Source of the DNA: an uncultured Rhizobiaceae group bacterium | GTDB taxonomy: Bacteria > Pseudomonadota > Alphaproteobacteria > Rhizobiales > Rhizobiaceae | Reading direction: 5' to 3' | DNA length: 19,377 nucleotides | Assembly (NCBI GenBank): GCA_937951455.1 | Contig: CALFBU010000140.1 | Span: 1-19,377, forward strand | Shown: piece after piece, positions 8,728 to 15,649 of the stretch | Numbering within the stretch: position 1 is the stretch's first letter | How the letters are laid out: each line of letters begins with the position of its first letter | The notes under the pieces: model-generated | What the model saw: only the letters and a program-made list of their open reading frames with translations | Told to the model about the DNA's origin: nothing | Database searches by the model: none | Translations under genes and position numbers: made by a program

Positions 8728-8788
8728 GTCAATTGCCTTTCTAGGTTTACTCTAAAATGTACAGGCGCACCTGCTGATTGATATTGGG

Positions 8789-9136
<348 letters not shown>

Positions 9137-9255
9137 CTAACAGAAAATCTGGTAAACAGTTGCTATGATATTGCATGCGTCACAAGGGAATTTGATTTTC
9201 TGAAGACAATAGAGATGGCTTAATCTGGTGATAGATTGAATAAAAATGTCTTTTT

Positions 9256-9288
9256 TGCCTATTTTTTAGGCACATTGGTCAAATTATA
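9256..9288 (-). promoter_or_regulatory. Possible glnB promoter -10 with downstream inverted repeat
   Basis: A perfect TATAAT -10 lies on the minus strand at 9283-9288, but no good -35 was found at 16-18 bp. Just downstream, around the expected start site, is a 6-bp inverted repeat (TGCCTA/TAGGCA, 9256-9272, 5-nt loop). This would leave a 5' leader of about 150 nt before glnB. No clear sigma-54 GG-N10-GC element was found. Tentative. Confidence 0.25.
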
Positions 9289-9357
9289 TACTTTTTTACA
9301 CCAACCAAGCACTTCGCAAAAAAAATCAAAAATTCATTCAAAAAGGTGATTTTTCTC

Positions 9358-9386
9358 TTGGATTTCTGTGCGAAGCCCCCTATAAC
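9358..9386 (+). promoter_or_regulatory. Sigma-70-type promoter of tRNA-Leu
   Basis: TTGGAT (9358-9363) and TATAAC (9381-9386) are separated by exactly 17 bp. The predicted start is about 30 nt before the mature 5' end of tRNA-Leu. The segment after the -10 is C-rich. Confidence 0.5.
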
Positions 9387-9422
9387 CCCCTCACCAAGCT
9401 GATATTAATCAGCTCCAAACCA

Positions 9423-9507
<85 letters not shown>

Positions 9508-9542
9508 TCTTTCAAAATATTATATCAAGAGCTGAATATCTT

Positions 9543-10178
9543 TTAGTATTGCAGCATTACGGTTGTGCCGTTGCGTTGGACAAAAACTGCCCAGGCTTCA
9601 ATGCTGACGATTTCCCAACCGTCTTCGAAAGATGTGCCAATACTTCCTGATCTGCCATCTGTGAAATATGCTGTTGGCTTAGTGTCAAACCAAACCGATT
9701 TTAATTCAGGTATGTTGCTGGTTGTTGCACTTGCTTCAACATAATGGTTGAGCTTTGGAAACCCCTCTTTTGCCTCATACCAGTCAAGGAAAGCTTTCCA
9801 GTTTTTAGCTTCCTGTTTTGAGATGTTTCCCTTTATCTCCAATTCATTTGTTTCGCTTGCTCTGACTTGCAAGCGATGATTGAGCTTGAGGTCTTCGAGT
9901 TTTAATTTGGTTGTCCAGACAAAAGCATCCATGAACTTTGATTGGACTGTGGCCTCTTGCTTCTCCACAATTTGCAGTGTGGCAAAATAAGTTTCCTTAA
10001 TGTTTTTAGGAACGCCAACAACCAGCATCACGCTTATGCTCAATGCGGATAGGGAAGCGAGAGCCACAAACCAGGGACTGATCGAATTTGAAGGGTTTGT
10101 TTCCAAATTTGCGCTATTCAAAGCTTCATTCTTGTATGCTTTATCTGAATTGGCTTGCATCAGGTTAGATCGTCTCAT
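9543..10178 (-). CDS. One-TM periplasmic protein resembling the SctD (YscD) ring domain
   Basis: A 211-residue protein with a short polar N-terminus (1-34), one hydrophobic segment (about 35-56, PWFVALASLSALSISVMLVV) and a periplasmic remainder. Residues about 100-145 (LQVRASETNELEIKGNI, then a Trp-containing amphipathic helix and FPKLNHYVEA) look like a BON-type ring-building motif. The end (GWEIVSIEAWAVFVQRNGTT) resembles the C-terminal strands of type III secretion SctD proteins. Unlike SctD it has no cytoplasmic FHA domain. The ATG has AGGA 9 nt upstream, overlapping the stop of the secretin-like gene 10 nt before, so the two are co-transcribed. The SctD relation is a fold-level impression and could be wrong; it might be another inner-membrane assembly protein. 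Confidence 0.6.
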   Translation of the reverse strand: MRRSNLMQANSDKAYKNEALNSANLETNPSNSISPWFVALASLSALSISVMLVVGVPKNIKETYFATLQIVEKQEATVQSKFMDAFVWTTKLKLEDLKLNHRLQVRASETNELEIKGNISKQEAKNWKAFLDWYEAKEGFPKLNHYVEASATTSNIPELKSVWFDTKPTAYFTDGRSGSIGTSFEDGWEIVSIEAWAVFVQRNGTTVMLQY

Positions 10179-10188
10179 CTTGGTATTC

Positions 10189-10797
10189 CTAATTAATGTC
10201 CGATGTATTTTGATGTTCTTTGATCAGTGCTTCAACGCGCGAAATATACATGCTTGAACCGATCAAAGTTATGGTGTTTTTGTCTGCCAGATAAGTCATC
10301 TTATTTGCACCAGGATTCAAACCTGAGTTGGCAATCAATTGCTTCAATTGAAATAGATTAAGCTTTCCTAGATTGATGAGACGGTTTGTGTTTTCAAGGC
10401 TGTTTGACACATACAAGTGCTTACCCTGCATGTGCCATTCCAGTCCGTAAGAGCTGGATAGTTCTTCCAAAATCAACTCTGTTTGCATCGGCAATGATAT
10501 TTTGTTTAGCGTCCCTGTAACACTTTCAGACATCGTAAGATCAAGGTTATTTCTGGATGCCAATTGAGAAAGAAAGTCTGGCAAGGTTTGCTTGATGATA
10601 TAAATGATTGAAGCTTCCACAGGCATGTTCATCTCACCTTTATCAAGGTTAGGCTGGGAGCTGAATTTTGAACGGTGTGACTGCTTTGTGTTCAACAGAC
10701 TGGTCTCGAGATTTTTTGATGCATATGCATTTGTATTTGCCACAGCAAGCGCCACGCCGCTTAACATGAAAGCTTTTGCTATACCTACCCCACGCAT
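10189..10797 (-). CDS. Exported secretin N-domain protein (N0/N1 only, NolW/RhcC1-like)
   Basis: A 202-residue protein with a signal peptide (MRGVGIAKAFMLSGVALAVA to about AYA, residue 26). Residues about 65-130 match a secretin N0/STN domain of the type III secretion kind: LSQLASRNNLDLTMSESVTG, the SSSYGLEWHMQGKHLYVSNS signature, then RLINL. Residues about 135-195 match an N1 ring domain (MTYLADKNTITLIGSSMYI, then VEALIKEH). It stops there, without the outer-membrane barrel domain. Rhizobial type III systems have a comparably split secretin (RhcC1/NolW plus RhcC2), so this need not be a truncation. Its ATG overlaps the regulator's TGA (TGATG), showing coupling. Likely location is the periplasm at the outer membrane; the barrel partner is not in the window. 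Confidence 0.65.
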   Translation of the reverse strand: MRGVGIAKAFMLSGVALAVANTNAYASKNLETSLLNTKQSHRSKFSSQPNLDKGEMNMPVEASIIYIIKQTLPDFLSQLASRNNLDLTMSESVTGTLNKISLPMQTELILEELSSSYGLEWHMQGKHLYVSNSLENTNRLINLGKLNLFQLKQLIANSGLNPGANKMTYLADKNTITLIGSSMYISRVEALIKEHQNTSDIN

Positions 10798-11495
10798 CAG
10801 TGTGTTCGCCCATTATACAAGTTTTCAGAACTGCTTAACGGTATATTTCCAGACAGATTGGCAAGACCCAGAGACCTTGAAATGCGCACAAGATCACTCA
10901 ATGTGTTTGACTGTGTTTTACGACGAATGTTTAAACGATGCGCTTCAACGGTTCTGACAGAAAGGTCATATTTATTGGCAACTTCCTTGTTGCAAAAACC
11001 GCTTGATAGCAAAGACAGAATTTCAAGTTCGCGCCCTGTAAGGCCATAGGCATTTCGTTTTTCAGTGGTCGCTTGCGATACCTGAAAGATCGTATCCGCC
11101 ATGTTTTGAGAGAAGTAGGTTCCACCAACATATAAAGTGGAAATCGCAGCAAGATATTCACTTGCCAATGCATCTTTACCAATGAAGCCGTCAGCTCCAC
11201 ATTTTCGTATGTCATAAAGAACATTAATGTCTTGCTCAATGGAAGAAACAATAATTTTGCTGTTTGATTTCTTCTTCATTGAAGAAATCACCTGGAATGT
11301 ATCGCTCCCAGGCATGACCGCATTTATGATTACAATATCATGGTCGTGTTTTTCACATGCAAATAAAGCGGCAGGTCCATCTTCAGCTTCAGCCACAACT
11401 TCTATTTTAGCATTTGCCTCTAGATAGGTTTTTAAACCCTGTCTTACAATTGGATGATTCTCGACCAGAACAACCTTGATATGCTTATCTTCCAT
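10797..11495 (-). CDS. LuxR/NarL-family regulator with a degenerate receiver domain
   Basis: A 232-residue cytoplasmic DNA-binding regulator. Residues 5-125 are a receiver domain and about 149-211 a LuxR helix-turn-helix (LTGRELEILSLLSSGFCNKE, VRTVEAHRLNIRRK). The receiver departs from consensus: the phospho-acceptor Asp position is Asn58 (DIVIINAVMPG; codon AAT at 11322-11324) and the acidic pair is Glu12-Asn13 (LVENHPIV). The switch Ser (IIVSS) and Lys (GFIGKDA) are kept. It probably works without Asp phosphorylation. No kinase gene is adjacent on this strand. It is coupled to the secretin-domain gene by TGATG and probably controls that unit. The ribosome-binding site is weak (GGA about 10 nt before ATG). 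Confidence 0.85.
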   Translation of the reverse strand: MEDKHIKVVLVENHPIVRQGLKTYLEANAKIEVVAEAEDGPAALFACEKHDHDIVIINAVMPGSDTFQVISSMKKKSNSKIIVSSIEQDINVLYDIRKCGADGFIGKDALASEYLAAISTLYVGGTYFSQNMADTIFQVSQATTEKRNAYGLTGRELEILSLLSSGFCNKEVANKYDLSVRTVEAHRLNIRRKTQSNTLSDLVRISRSLGLANLSGNIPLSSSENLYNGRTH

Positions 11496-11638
11496 AGCTT
11501 TTTTCCATCTTTAAGCTCGTCGTGTTTCAAAACGAGACAAATGATTTTATTTGCTATGGGTGTTTCAAGATTCATGCCATCAAGTCGGATCAAGGTTTGC
11601 TTGCGCCGTAATTGTATGGATTTGTTTATGCTCTGAAC

Positions 11639-12079
11639 CTAATTGGCTGAAGATAAACTATTCATATTGAATGAGGATAATATCAGTTCAAGAATTTCTT
11701 TCTCGTATGAATCCTTATCCTTCGCCACCAGCCAATTTTTGAAATATTGATGACTGATGAAGATCACGCCATCGATACGCAGTGGACGATCTTTTTGCTC
11801 ATCGAGCTCTGGTATCGTGTGGACGATGCACAACTCAGGCAAATTGTTCTGATAATGTGTTTGCGTTAGTCTGAAAAGGTTCGTTTTTTCTGTACAAAAG
11901 CGTTCGTAAAATGATGCAAGACCAAGTCTGAAAAGCGTTTTGTATGACGGTTGTGGATTGAACGCATTTGCAGACCTGGCGCAGGCCTCAAGTTCTTTTA
12001 AAACAAATTCGATATTTTCTGTGACTTGTATTTTTAGCACAGATTTGGAGGCCTGGCCTCCTTGTATATAATTTTCCAT
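11639..12079 (-). CDS. Hypothetical protein, 146 aa
   Basis: I do not recognise the family. It is soluble, without signal peptide or membrane segment. Residues about 20-60 are predicted mostly helical (VTENIEFVLKELEACARSAN and YKTLFRLGLASFYERFC), residues 75-110 contain strands (LPELCIVHTIPEL, LRIDGVIFIS), and the C-terminus has another helix (SYEKEILELILSSF). The mix recalls a small sensory or effector-binding domain, but no catalytic motif is visible. It is 143 bp upstream of the degenerate LuxR regulator on the same strand and could be first in that transcript. The ATG at 12079 has a weak ribosome-binding site. A GTG at codon 14 is possible, since AAGGAGG occurs 16 nt before it, within a GC-rich palindrome. 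Confidence 0.6.
   Translation of the reverse strand: MENYIQGGQASKSVLKIQVTENIEFVLKELEACARSANAFNPQPSYKTLFRLGLASFYERFCTEKTNLFRLTQTHYQNNLPELCIVHTIPELDEQKDRPLRIDGVIFISHQYFKNWLVAKDKDSYEKEILELILSSFNMNSLSSAN
12047..12061. repeat. GC-rich 15-bp palindrome within the start of the 146-aa ORF
   Basis: GGAGGCC-T-GGCCTCC is a perfect 7-bp inverted repeat around one base. On the minus strand the arm is preceded by AA, giving AAGGAGG, a consensus-like Shine-Dalgarno sequence that the hairpin would sequester. It stands out in an AT-rich setting, 19-33 bases into the coding strand. Confidence 0.4.
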
Positions 12080-12303
12080 CTTTGCAACTTTCGATAAATT
12101 AACCAGCCAAAACTAATCGTCGGTAAGTACACATGATTCAGTCATTAAAATAAGTTAACCAATTTCATTAAGAATACAATTTCTAAAAATACCTACGTAT
12201 CTTCTTGTTAAGAGCCATATTCTGCACAAAAACTGCACCAAAGTGCTCAAAAGCTCATATTCATCAAACCATTATCTGCAATAAGTACTTGTAAGTAAGT
12301 GAT

Positions 12304-12390
12304 ATGAAAAATATCAAACTAAAATATGATACCGACGAAATCGATGTACCCTTCCCAAAAGTATCTCAAGTTCTGGTTGGTGGCTTGTAG
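12304..12390 (+). CDS. Possible small ORF, 28 aa
   Basis: ATG to TAG frame coding for a 28-residue peptide starting MKNIKLKYDTDEIDVPFPKV. Upstream sequence is AAGTAAGTGAT, with no convincing Shine-Dalgarno sequence. It is neither hydrophobic nor strongly charged throughout. It could be a leader peptide for the downstream two-component genes, but the predicted promoter lies after it, so chance is the simpler reading. Confidence 0.15.
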   Translation: MKNIKLKYDTDEIDVPFPKVSQVLVGGL

Positions 12391-12411
12391 AAAATAATGT
12401 TTCCCTTTCTA

Positions 12412-12435
12412 GCGCAAACCAACACTTTGCGCAAA
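12412..12435. promoter_or_regulatory. Inverted repeat upstream of the two-component promoter
   Basis: GCGCAAA (12412-12418), a 7-nt spacer, then TTTGCGC (12426-12432), which continues into a perfect palindrome TTTGCGCAAA (12426-12435). It ends about 16 bp upstream of the -35 at 12451, a common place for an activator or autoregulator site. Identity of the binding factor is inference; the OmpR-family regulator encoded just downstream is the obvious candidate. Confidence 0.4.
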
Positions 12436-12450
12436 GACCTATCAACCAAT

Positions 12451-12478
12451 TTGCCTATTTCCAAAGGCACGATATAAA
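12451..12478 (+). promoter_or_regulatory. Promoter of the two-component operon
   Basis: TTGCCT (12451-12456) and TATAAA (12473-12478) with a 16-bp spacer. The predicted start near 12485 gives a short leader of about 20 nt before the ATG at 12504. A TGCCT/AGGCA inverted repeat runs from the -35 into the spacer (12452-12469). Confidence 0.45.
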
Positions 12479-12503
12479 GTAGAAACTTAGTCAGGAAACC
12501 TGC

Positions 12504-13205
12504 ATGCCAAATATACTCGTTGTTGATGATGATGCTCACATTATGGATGTCATAAGCTTTGCATTGGAAAAAGCCGGACATTCCCACGTAAAAGCAAATG
12601 ATGGAAAACAGGCGCTTGAGCAATTTTCCTCGAATGACATTGATATGATTATTCTCGATGTTGGCCTTCCGGAAATTGATGGTCTTGAAGTTTGCAGACA
12701 AATTCGTAAAAATTCCGAAGTTCCCATACTGTTTCTTTCTGCGCGAGATGATGAAATTGATAGAATTTTAGGTTTGGAAATTGGTGGTGATGATTATGTT
12801 ACCAAACCCTTTTCACCCAGAGAATTAATGGCGCGAGTGAACGTCATCTTAAAACGCGCAAACGCCAACCCATTGGAAGTGGAAATTGAGGGCATTTTAT
12901 CAAAGGGTGAATTGTCGCTTGACGCTGAGCATCGATCTGCAAATTACAGTGACGAAGCGCTGAACCTCACCGCCATTGAATTTAGCATCTTACAGACTGT
13001 TTTATCTCGTCCGCGCATGGCCTTTACCAGAGATCAAATCATGACCGCAGCATGGCCTGACAACGTGCACGTCTCTGAAAGAACCATCGACAGCCACGTT
13101 AGAAATCTACGAGCCAAACTGGCCTCTAAAGGCTGTGAAGACGCGATAGAAACCGTGCACGGCATTGGTTTCAGGCTCGGTTCTTGCGGAGTGACAGCCT
13201 CATGA
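12504..13205 (+). CDS. OmpR-family response regulator (CreB-like)
   Basis: A 233-residue response regulator with an intact receiver (acidic Asp8-Asp9-Asp10, phospho-acceptor Asp52 in IILDVGLPEIDG, LFLSARDDEIDRILG, and KPFSPREL with the conserved Lys) and a C-terminal winged-helix domain (LNLTAIEFSILQTVLSRP, SERTIDSHVRNLRAKL, VHGIGFRL). The DVGLPEIDGLEVCRQIR and LGLEIGGDDYVTKPFSPRE stretches resemble CreB. AGGA lies 8 nt before the ATG. It overlaps the kinase gene by 4 bp (ATGA), so the two are a translationally coupled pair. Target genes are not evident; autoregulation through the upstream inverted repeat is possible. Confidence 0.93.
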   Translation: MPNILVVDDDAHIMDVISFALEKAGHSHVKANDGKQALEQFSSNDIDMIILDVGLPEIDGLEVCRQIRKNSEVPILFLSARDDEIDRILGLEIGGDDYVTKPFSPRELMARVNVILKRANANPLEVEIEGILSKGELSLDAEHRSANYSDEALNLTAIEFSILQTVLSRPRMAFTRDQIMTAAWPDNVHVSERTIDSHVRNLRAKLASKGCEDAIETVHGIGFRLGSCGVTAS

Positions 13206-14779
13206 AAATCACGCCAGCAAAATGGCGCCCAAGTCTGAGCATGATTGTTGTATCCATGCTGATCTTCATACTTTGCTTACCGATTACGGGCATATGGCTT
13301 TTTCGTTTTTATGATAGCCAGCTTGTCAGAGAGACAGAGCAAGAGCTGATTGTTCAGGCAGCCTTTATTGAAGCTATCATGGTTGAGCAACTTGAAAAAT
13401 TACCGCCTGAGACATCGCAACGTGGCATCAATATTTTAAAGAATGATTTTAAAAAAGGTAAATCGCAGAACAAATATCTGGAAGCACAACTTGATCTGAC
13501 GACTGACTCCGTTTTGCCACCCAGGGAAGATCCGCGCCCTGCCAATGAATTACCAGATTTAACATATTTAGAAATTGGAAAGTTACTCGACCCTGTTCTT
13601 GAACGCGCGCAGAGGACAACGCTGGCAGGCTTCCGTGTGCTCGATTATAATGGCACCATCATTGCAGGACGCAGTCACGTAGGGCAGTCTCTAGCGCATG
13701 TTTATGAAGTCCAGAAAGCACTTAATGGCAGCTATGCGAGTGTTATAAGGCAGCGTATTTCCAAAAGCCCCAAACCACCCATCTACACCATCAGTCGGGG
13801 TACTGGCATTCGTGTCTTTGTTACCATGCCAGTGATCTTTGAAGATCATGTAGCTGGTGTCGTTTATTTGTCCAGAACCCCCAGTCATTTCCTTCGAGAG
13901 CTATATGATCAAAAATGGAAAATCGCCCTTGCTGTACTTTCCATGCTATTGATCACCAGCGTAATCGCTTACGTTTTTGTACGCACTATCAAAGGGCCAA
14001 TTGAGGCACTTAATGCGCGCACCAATCGTATTTCCAATGGTGATAAAACAGCACTTGAGCCACTTGAGCATCATGGAACGCGTGAGCTTGCAAGCCTGAG
14101 CGAAGGCTTGTTGTCGATGTCAAAAAAACTTCACGACCGCTCCGATTATATCAACACGTTTGCCTCACACGTCAGTCATGAACTCAAATCGCCTCTGACT
14201 TCAATACAAGGCGCGACAGAACTTCTTCGCGATGCCAGTGATCAAATGAGCGAAGAAGAACGCAACAAGTTTTTGACCAACATTATGGGTGACACAGACC
14301 GGCTTACAAAACTGCTGGATCGTTTGAGGGATTTGGCAGAAGCGGATAACTCAGATCACGAAGGCGTATGTAATCTTGCTGAGCAAGTGGATTTGCTGAA
14401 GCTAAAGTTTTCCAAACTCACCTTTAAGTCCTCCATCCCTGAAAATTGTAATGTAAAGCTTACTGCTGAAAACCTCGATATTATTTTATCAAATCTGATT
14501 GCGAATTCAAAAGAACATGGCGCTGAAAAAATTACAATCAACGCAGACGAAAGAGTAGAAACCATTGCGATACAGTTGCGGGATGATGGTGAAGGTATTT
14601 CTGATTTGAACAGGGATAAAATTTTCCAACTGTTTTTTACAACGAAACGTGAAAGCGGTGGGACTGGCATGGGGCTAGGCATCATACAATCCCTGCTCAC
14701 TTCACATGGTGGATCAATTCAGCATGTGCCAACAGAAACAGGGACTTGTTTTGAGTTGATTGTACCTAAAGCTGACTAA
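13202..14779 (+). CDS. Membrane sensor histidine kinase (CreC-like)
   Basis: A 525-residue HisKA-type sensor kinase in the inner membrane. TM1 is at about 13-36 and TM2 at about 241-261. The periplasmic sensor between them contains a Cache/PAS-like stretch (VLDYNGTIIAGRSHVGQSLA, then VFVTMPVIFEDHVAGVVYLS), as in CreC. A HAMP-like linker follows, then the H-box SHVSHELKSPLTSI with His326, N-box (LIANSKEHG), G1 (RDDGEGIS), F (IFQLFFTTK) and G2 (GTGMGLGI) motifs, all intact. The start is the ATG overlapping the regulator's stop; an in-frame TTG at 13184 adds six residues without support. It phosphorylates the upstream regulator. Its stimulus is unknown. Confidence 0.93.
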   Translation: MKITPAKWRPSLSMIVVSMLIFILCLPITGIWLFRFYDSQLVRETEQELIVQAAFIEAIMVEQLEKLPPETSQRGINILKNDFKKGKSQNKYLEAQLDLTTDSVLPPREDPRPANELPDLTYLEIGKLLDPVLERAQRTTLAGFRVLDYNGTIIAGRSHVGQSLAHVYEVQKALNGSYASVIRQRISKSPKPPIYTISRGTGIRVFVTMPVIFEDHVAGVVYLSRTPSHFLRELYDQKWKIALAVLSMLLITSVIAYVFVRTIKGPIEALNARTNRISNGDKTALEPLEHHGTRELASLSEGLLSMSKKLHDRSDYINTFASHVSHELKSPLTSIQGATELLRDASDQMSEEERNKFLTNIMGDTDRLTKLLDRLRDLAEADNSDHEGVCNLAEQVDLLKLKFSKLTFKSSIPENCNVKLTAENLDIILSNLIANSKEHGAEKITINADERVETIAIQLRDDGEGISDLNRDKIFQLFFTTKRESGGTGMGLGIIQSLLTSHGGSIQHVPTETGTCFELIVPKAD

Positions 14780-15540
14780 TTATTTTTTGCGAAGCGTTTC
14801 TCGATTGGGTAGGGAACTAGGGAAACATTACTTCTGATTTCTCTTAAAAGCTTTTGCCTGATCGCCCTTCCAAAATCTTCAAAGCCCTTGGCAACGACAA
14901 TAAAAGCGCCCGGCCCCGAGATAACCTCGCTTTGATAGTAGTTGTCCAGATTTGGGGAATCGCGGTTCAAAATTGGTAGCCCGTTTATGGTTACATTTTG
15001 CAACCCAGCCAAAAGTTTGGCATCTCTGATCATGACACCTTTGGAAAAGTAAAACTCGGTTTCTATGCCATCGCCTGATACATCAATCACTTTGCGCAAA
15101 CCACTGTGGCCATTGCTTGCAATCATGTTCAAAGCTTCCTGAACACCCGAACCTATTCCGGTTCCCCCGCCACTGCCAAGCGATACAGAGTTGTTTTGAC
15201 CCACCTGGAAACTTTCAACGAAATTGGCAAACTGACTGATGGAGTTTTGATCTCTTAGTACAAACCATTCGCTTTTCTGCTTGGGAAAAGCGGCATCAGA
15301 CCAGAGCATAAGCGCTACTGCTATCCTGCCCGTTGGGCCAGCTTGTATGGCCTCGATGATCTCGTGGTCTCTAAAGGCTGCTGCTGTTCCCTGCAGTTGT
15401 AAAAGATATTCCTTCTCGCTCACACTGCCTGACGCATCCATCGCTAAGACAAGTTCAAGATCCACTTCCTCAGACTGAGCTTTAAATGCTGTCGCAAATA
15501 TTCCAAGAAATATCAGGCATAGGATTGAAAATATCTTCAT
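14776..15540 (-). CDS. DUF1194 family exported von Willebrand factor A protein
   Basis: A 254-residue protein with a signal peptide (MKIFSILCLIFLGIFATAFK, likely cut near 21-23) and a VWA domain. The metal-ion-dependent adhesion site DASGS is at 35-39, with GGGTGIGSGV and VIDVSGDG supplying the other expected MIDAS loops. DUF1194 is a mainly alphaproteobacterial family of unknown role; the intact MIDAS suggests metal-dependent protein binding in the periplasm. It is convergent with the histidine kinase, overlapping its 3' end by 4 bp. The ribosome-binding site is weak. Confidence 0.88.
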   Translation of the reverse strand: MKIFSILCLIFLGIFATAFKAQSEEVDLELVLAMDASGSVSEKEYLLQLQGTAAAFRDHEIIEAIQAGPTGRIAVALMLWSDAAFPKQKSEWFVLRDQNSISQFANFVESFQVGQNNSVSLGSGGGTGIGSGVQEALNMIASNGHSGLRKVIDVSGDGIETEFYFSKGVMIRDAKLLAGLQNVTINGLPILNRDSPNLDNYYQSEVISGPGAFIVVAKGFEDFGRAIRQKLLREIRSNVSLVPYPIEKRFAKNN

Positions 15541-15567
15541 GGCTAATGTGCGCTTAGTTCTTTCGTA

Positions 15568-15607
15568 AGTTTTGATTGATCAAACTAGGACAGATGATAA
15601 ATTATCA
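15568..15607. promoter_or_regulatory. Two palindromes upstream of the DUF1194 gene
   Basis: An imperfect dyad with AGTTT/AAACT arms (15568-15586, centre TGATTGATC) and a perfect 6-1-6 palindrome TGATAA-A-TTATCA (15595-15607) lie 28-67 bp before the DUF1194 start. They also lie downstream of the ligase stop, so they may be operators for the VWA gene. No convincing terminator was seen for the ligase. Confidence 0.25.
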
Positions 15608-15649
15608 ACGTAAAAAGGCCAATATGCTCACGTGAATTTCATATTGAGT

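Larger units (their letters stand above)
12080..12503. other. 424-bp divergent intergenic regulatory region
   Basis: AT-rich region between the divergent 146-aa ORF and the CreB-like regulator. Seen in it: two same-orientation AARTTAACCA copies (12096-12105 and 12152-12161), a near-palindrome TGATTCAGTCA, an AAGTACTT palindrome, a possible 28-codon ORF (12304-12390), a strong inverted repeat (12412-12435) and a promoter (12451-12478). No RNA gene or mobile element was recognised. Confidence 0.5.

Noticed and set aside
9312..9375. CTTCGCA/TGCGAAG inverted repeat upstream of tRNA-Leu
   Set aside because: Only 7 bp over a 50-nt spacer with poly-A/T inside; likely chance, although one arm falls in the tRNA promoter spacer.
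10189..10797. Secretin-domain gene as a truncated pseudogene
   Set aside because: Signal peptide, both N-domains, proper stop and coupling to both neighbours are intact, and stand-alone N0/N1 proteins exist in rhizobial type III systems.
12366..12701. 111-codon minus-strand frame over the start of the CreB-like regulator and its promoter
   Set aside because: It is antisense to a clear receiver domain and its predicted protein has no family resemblance.
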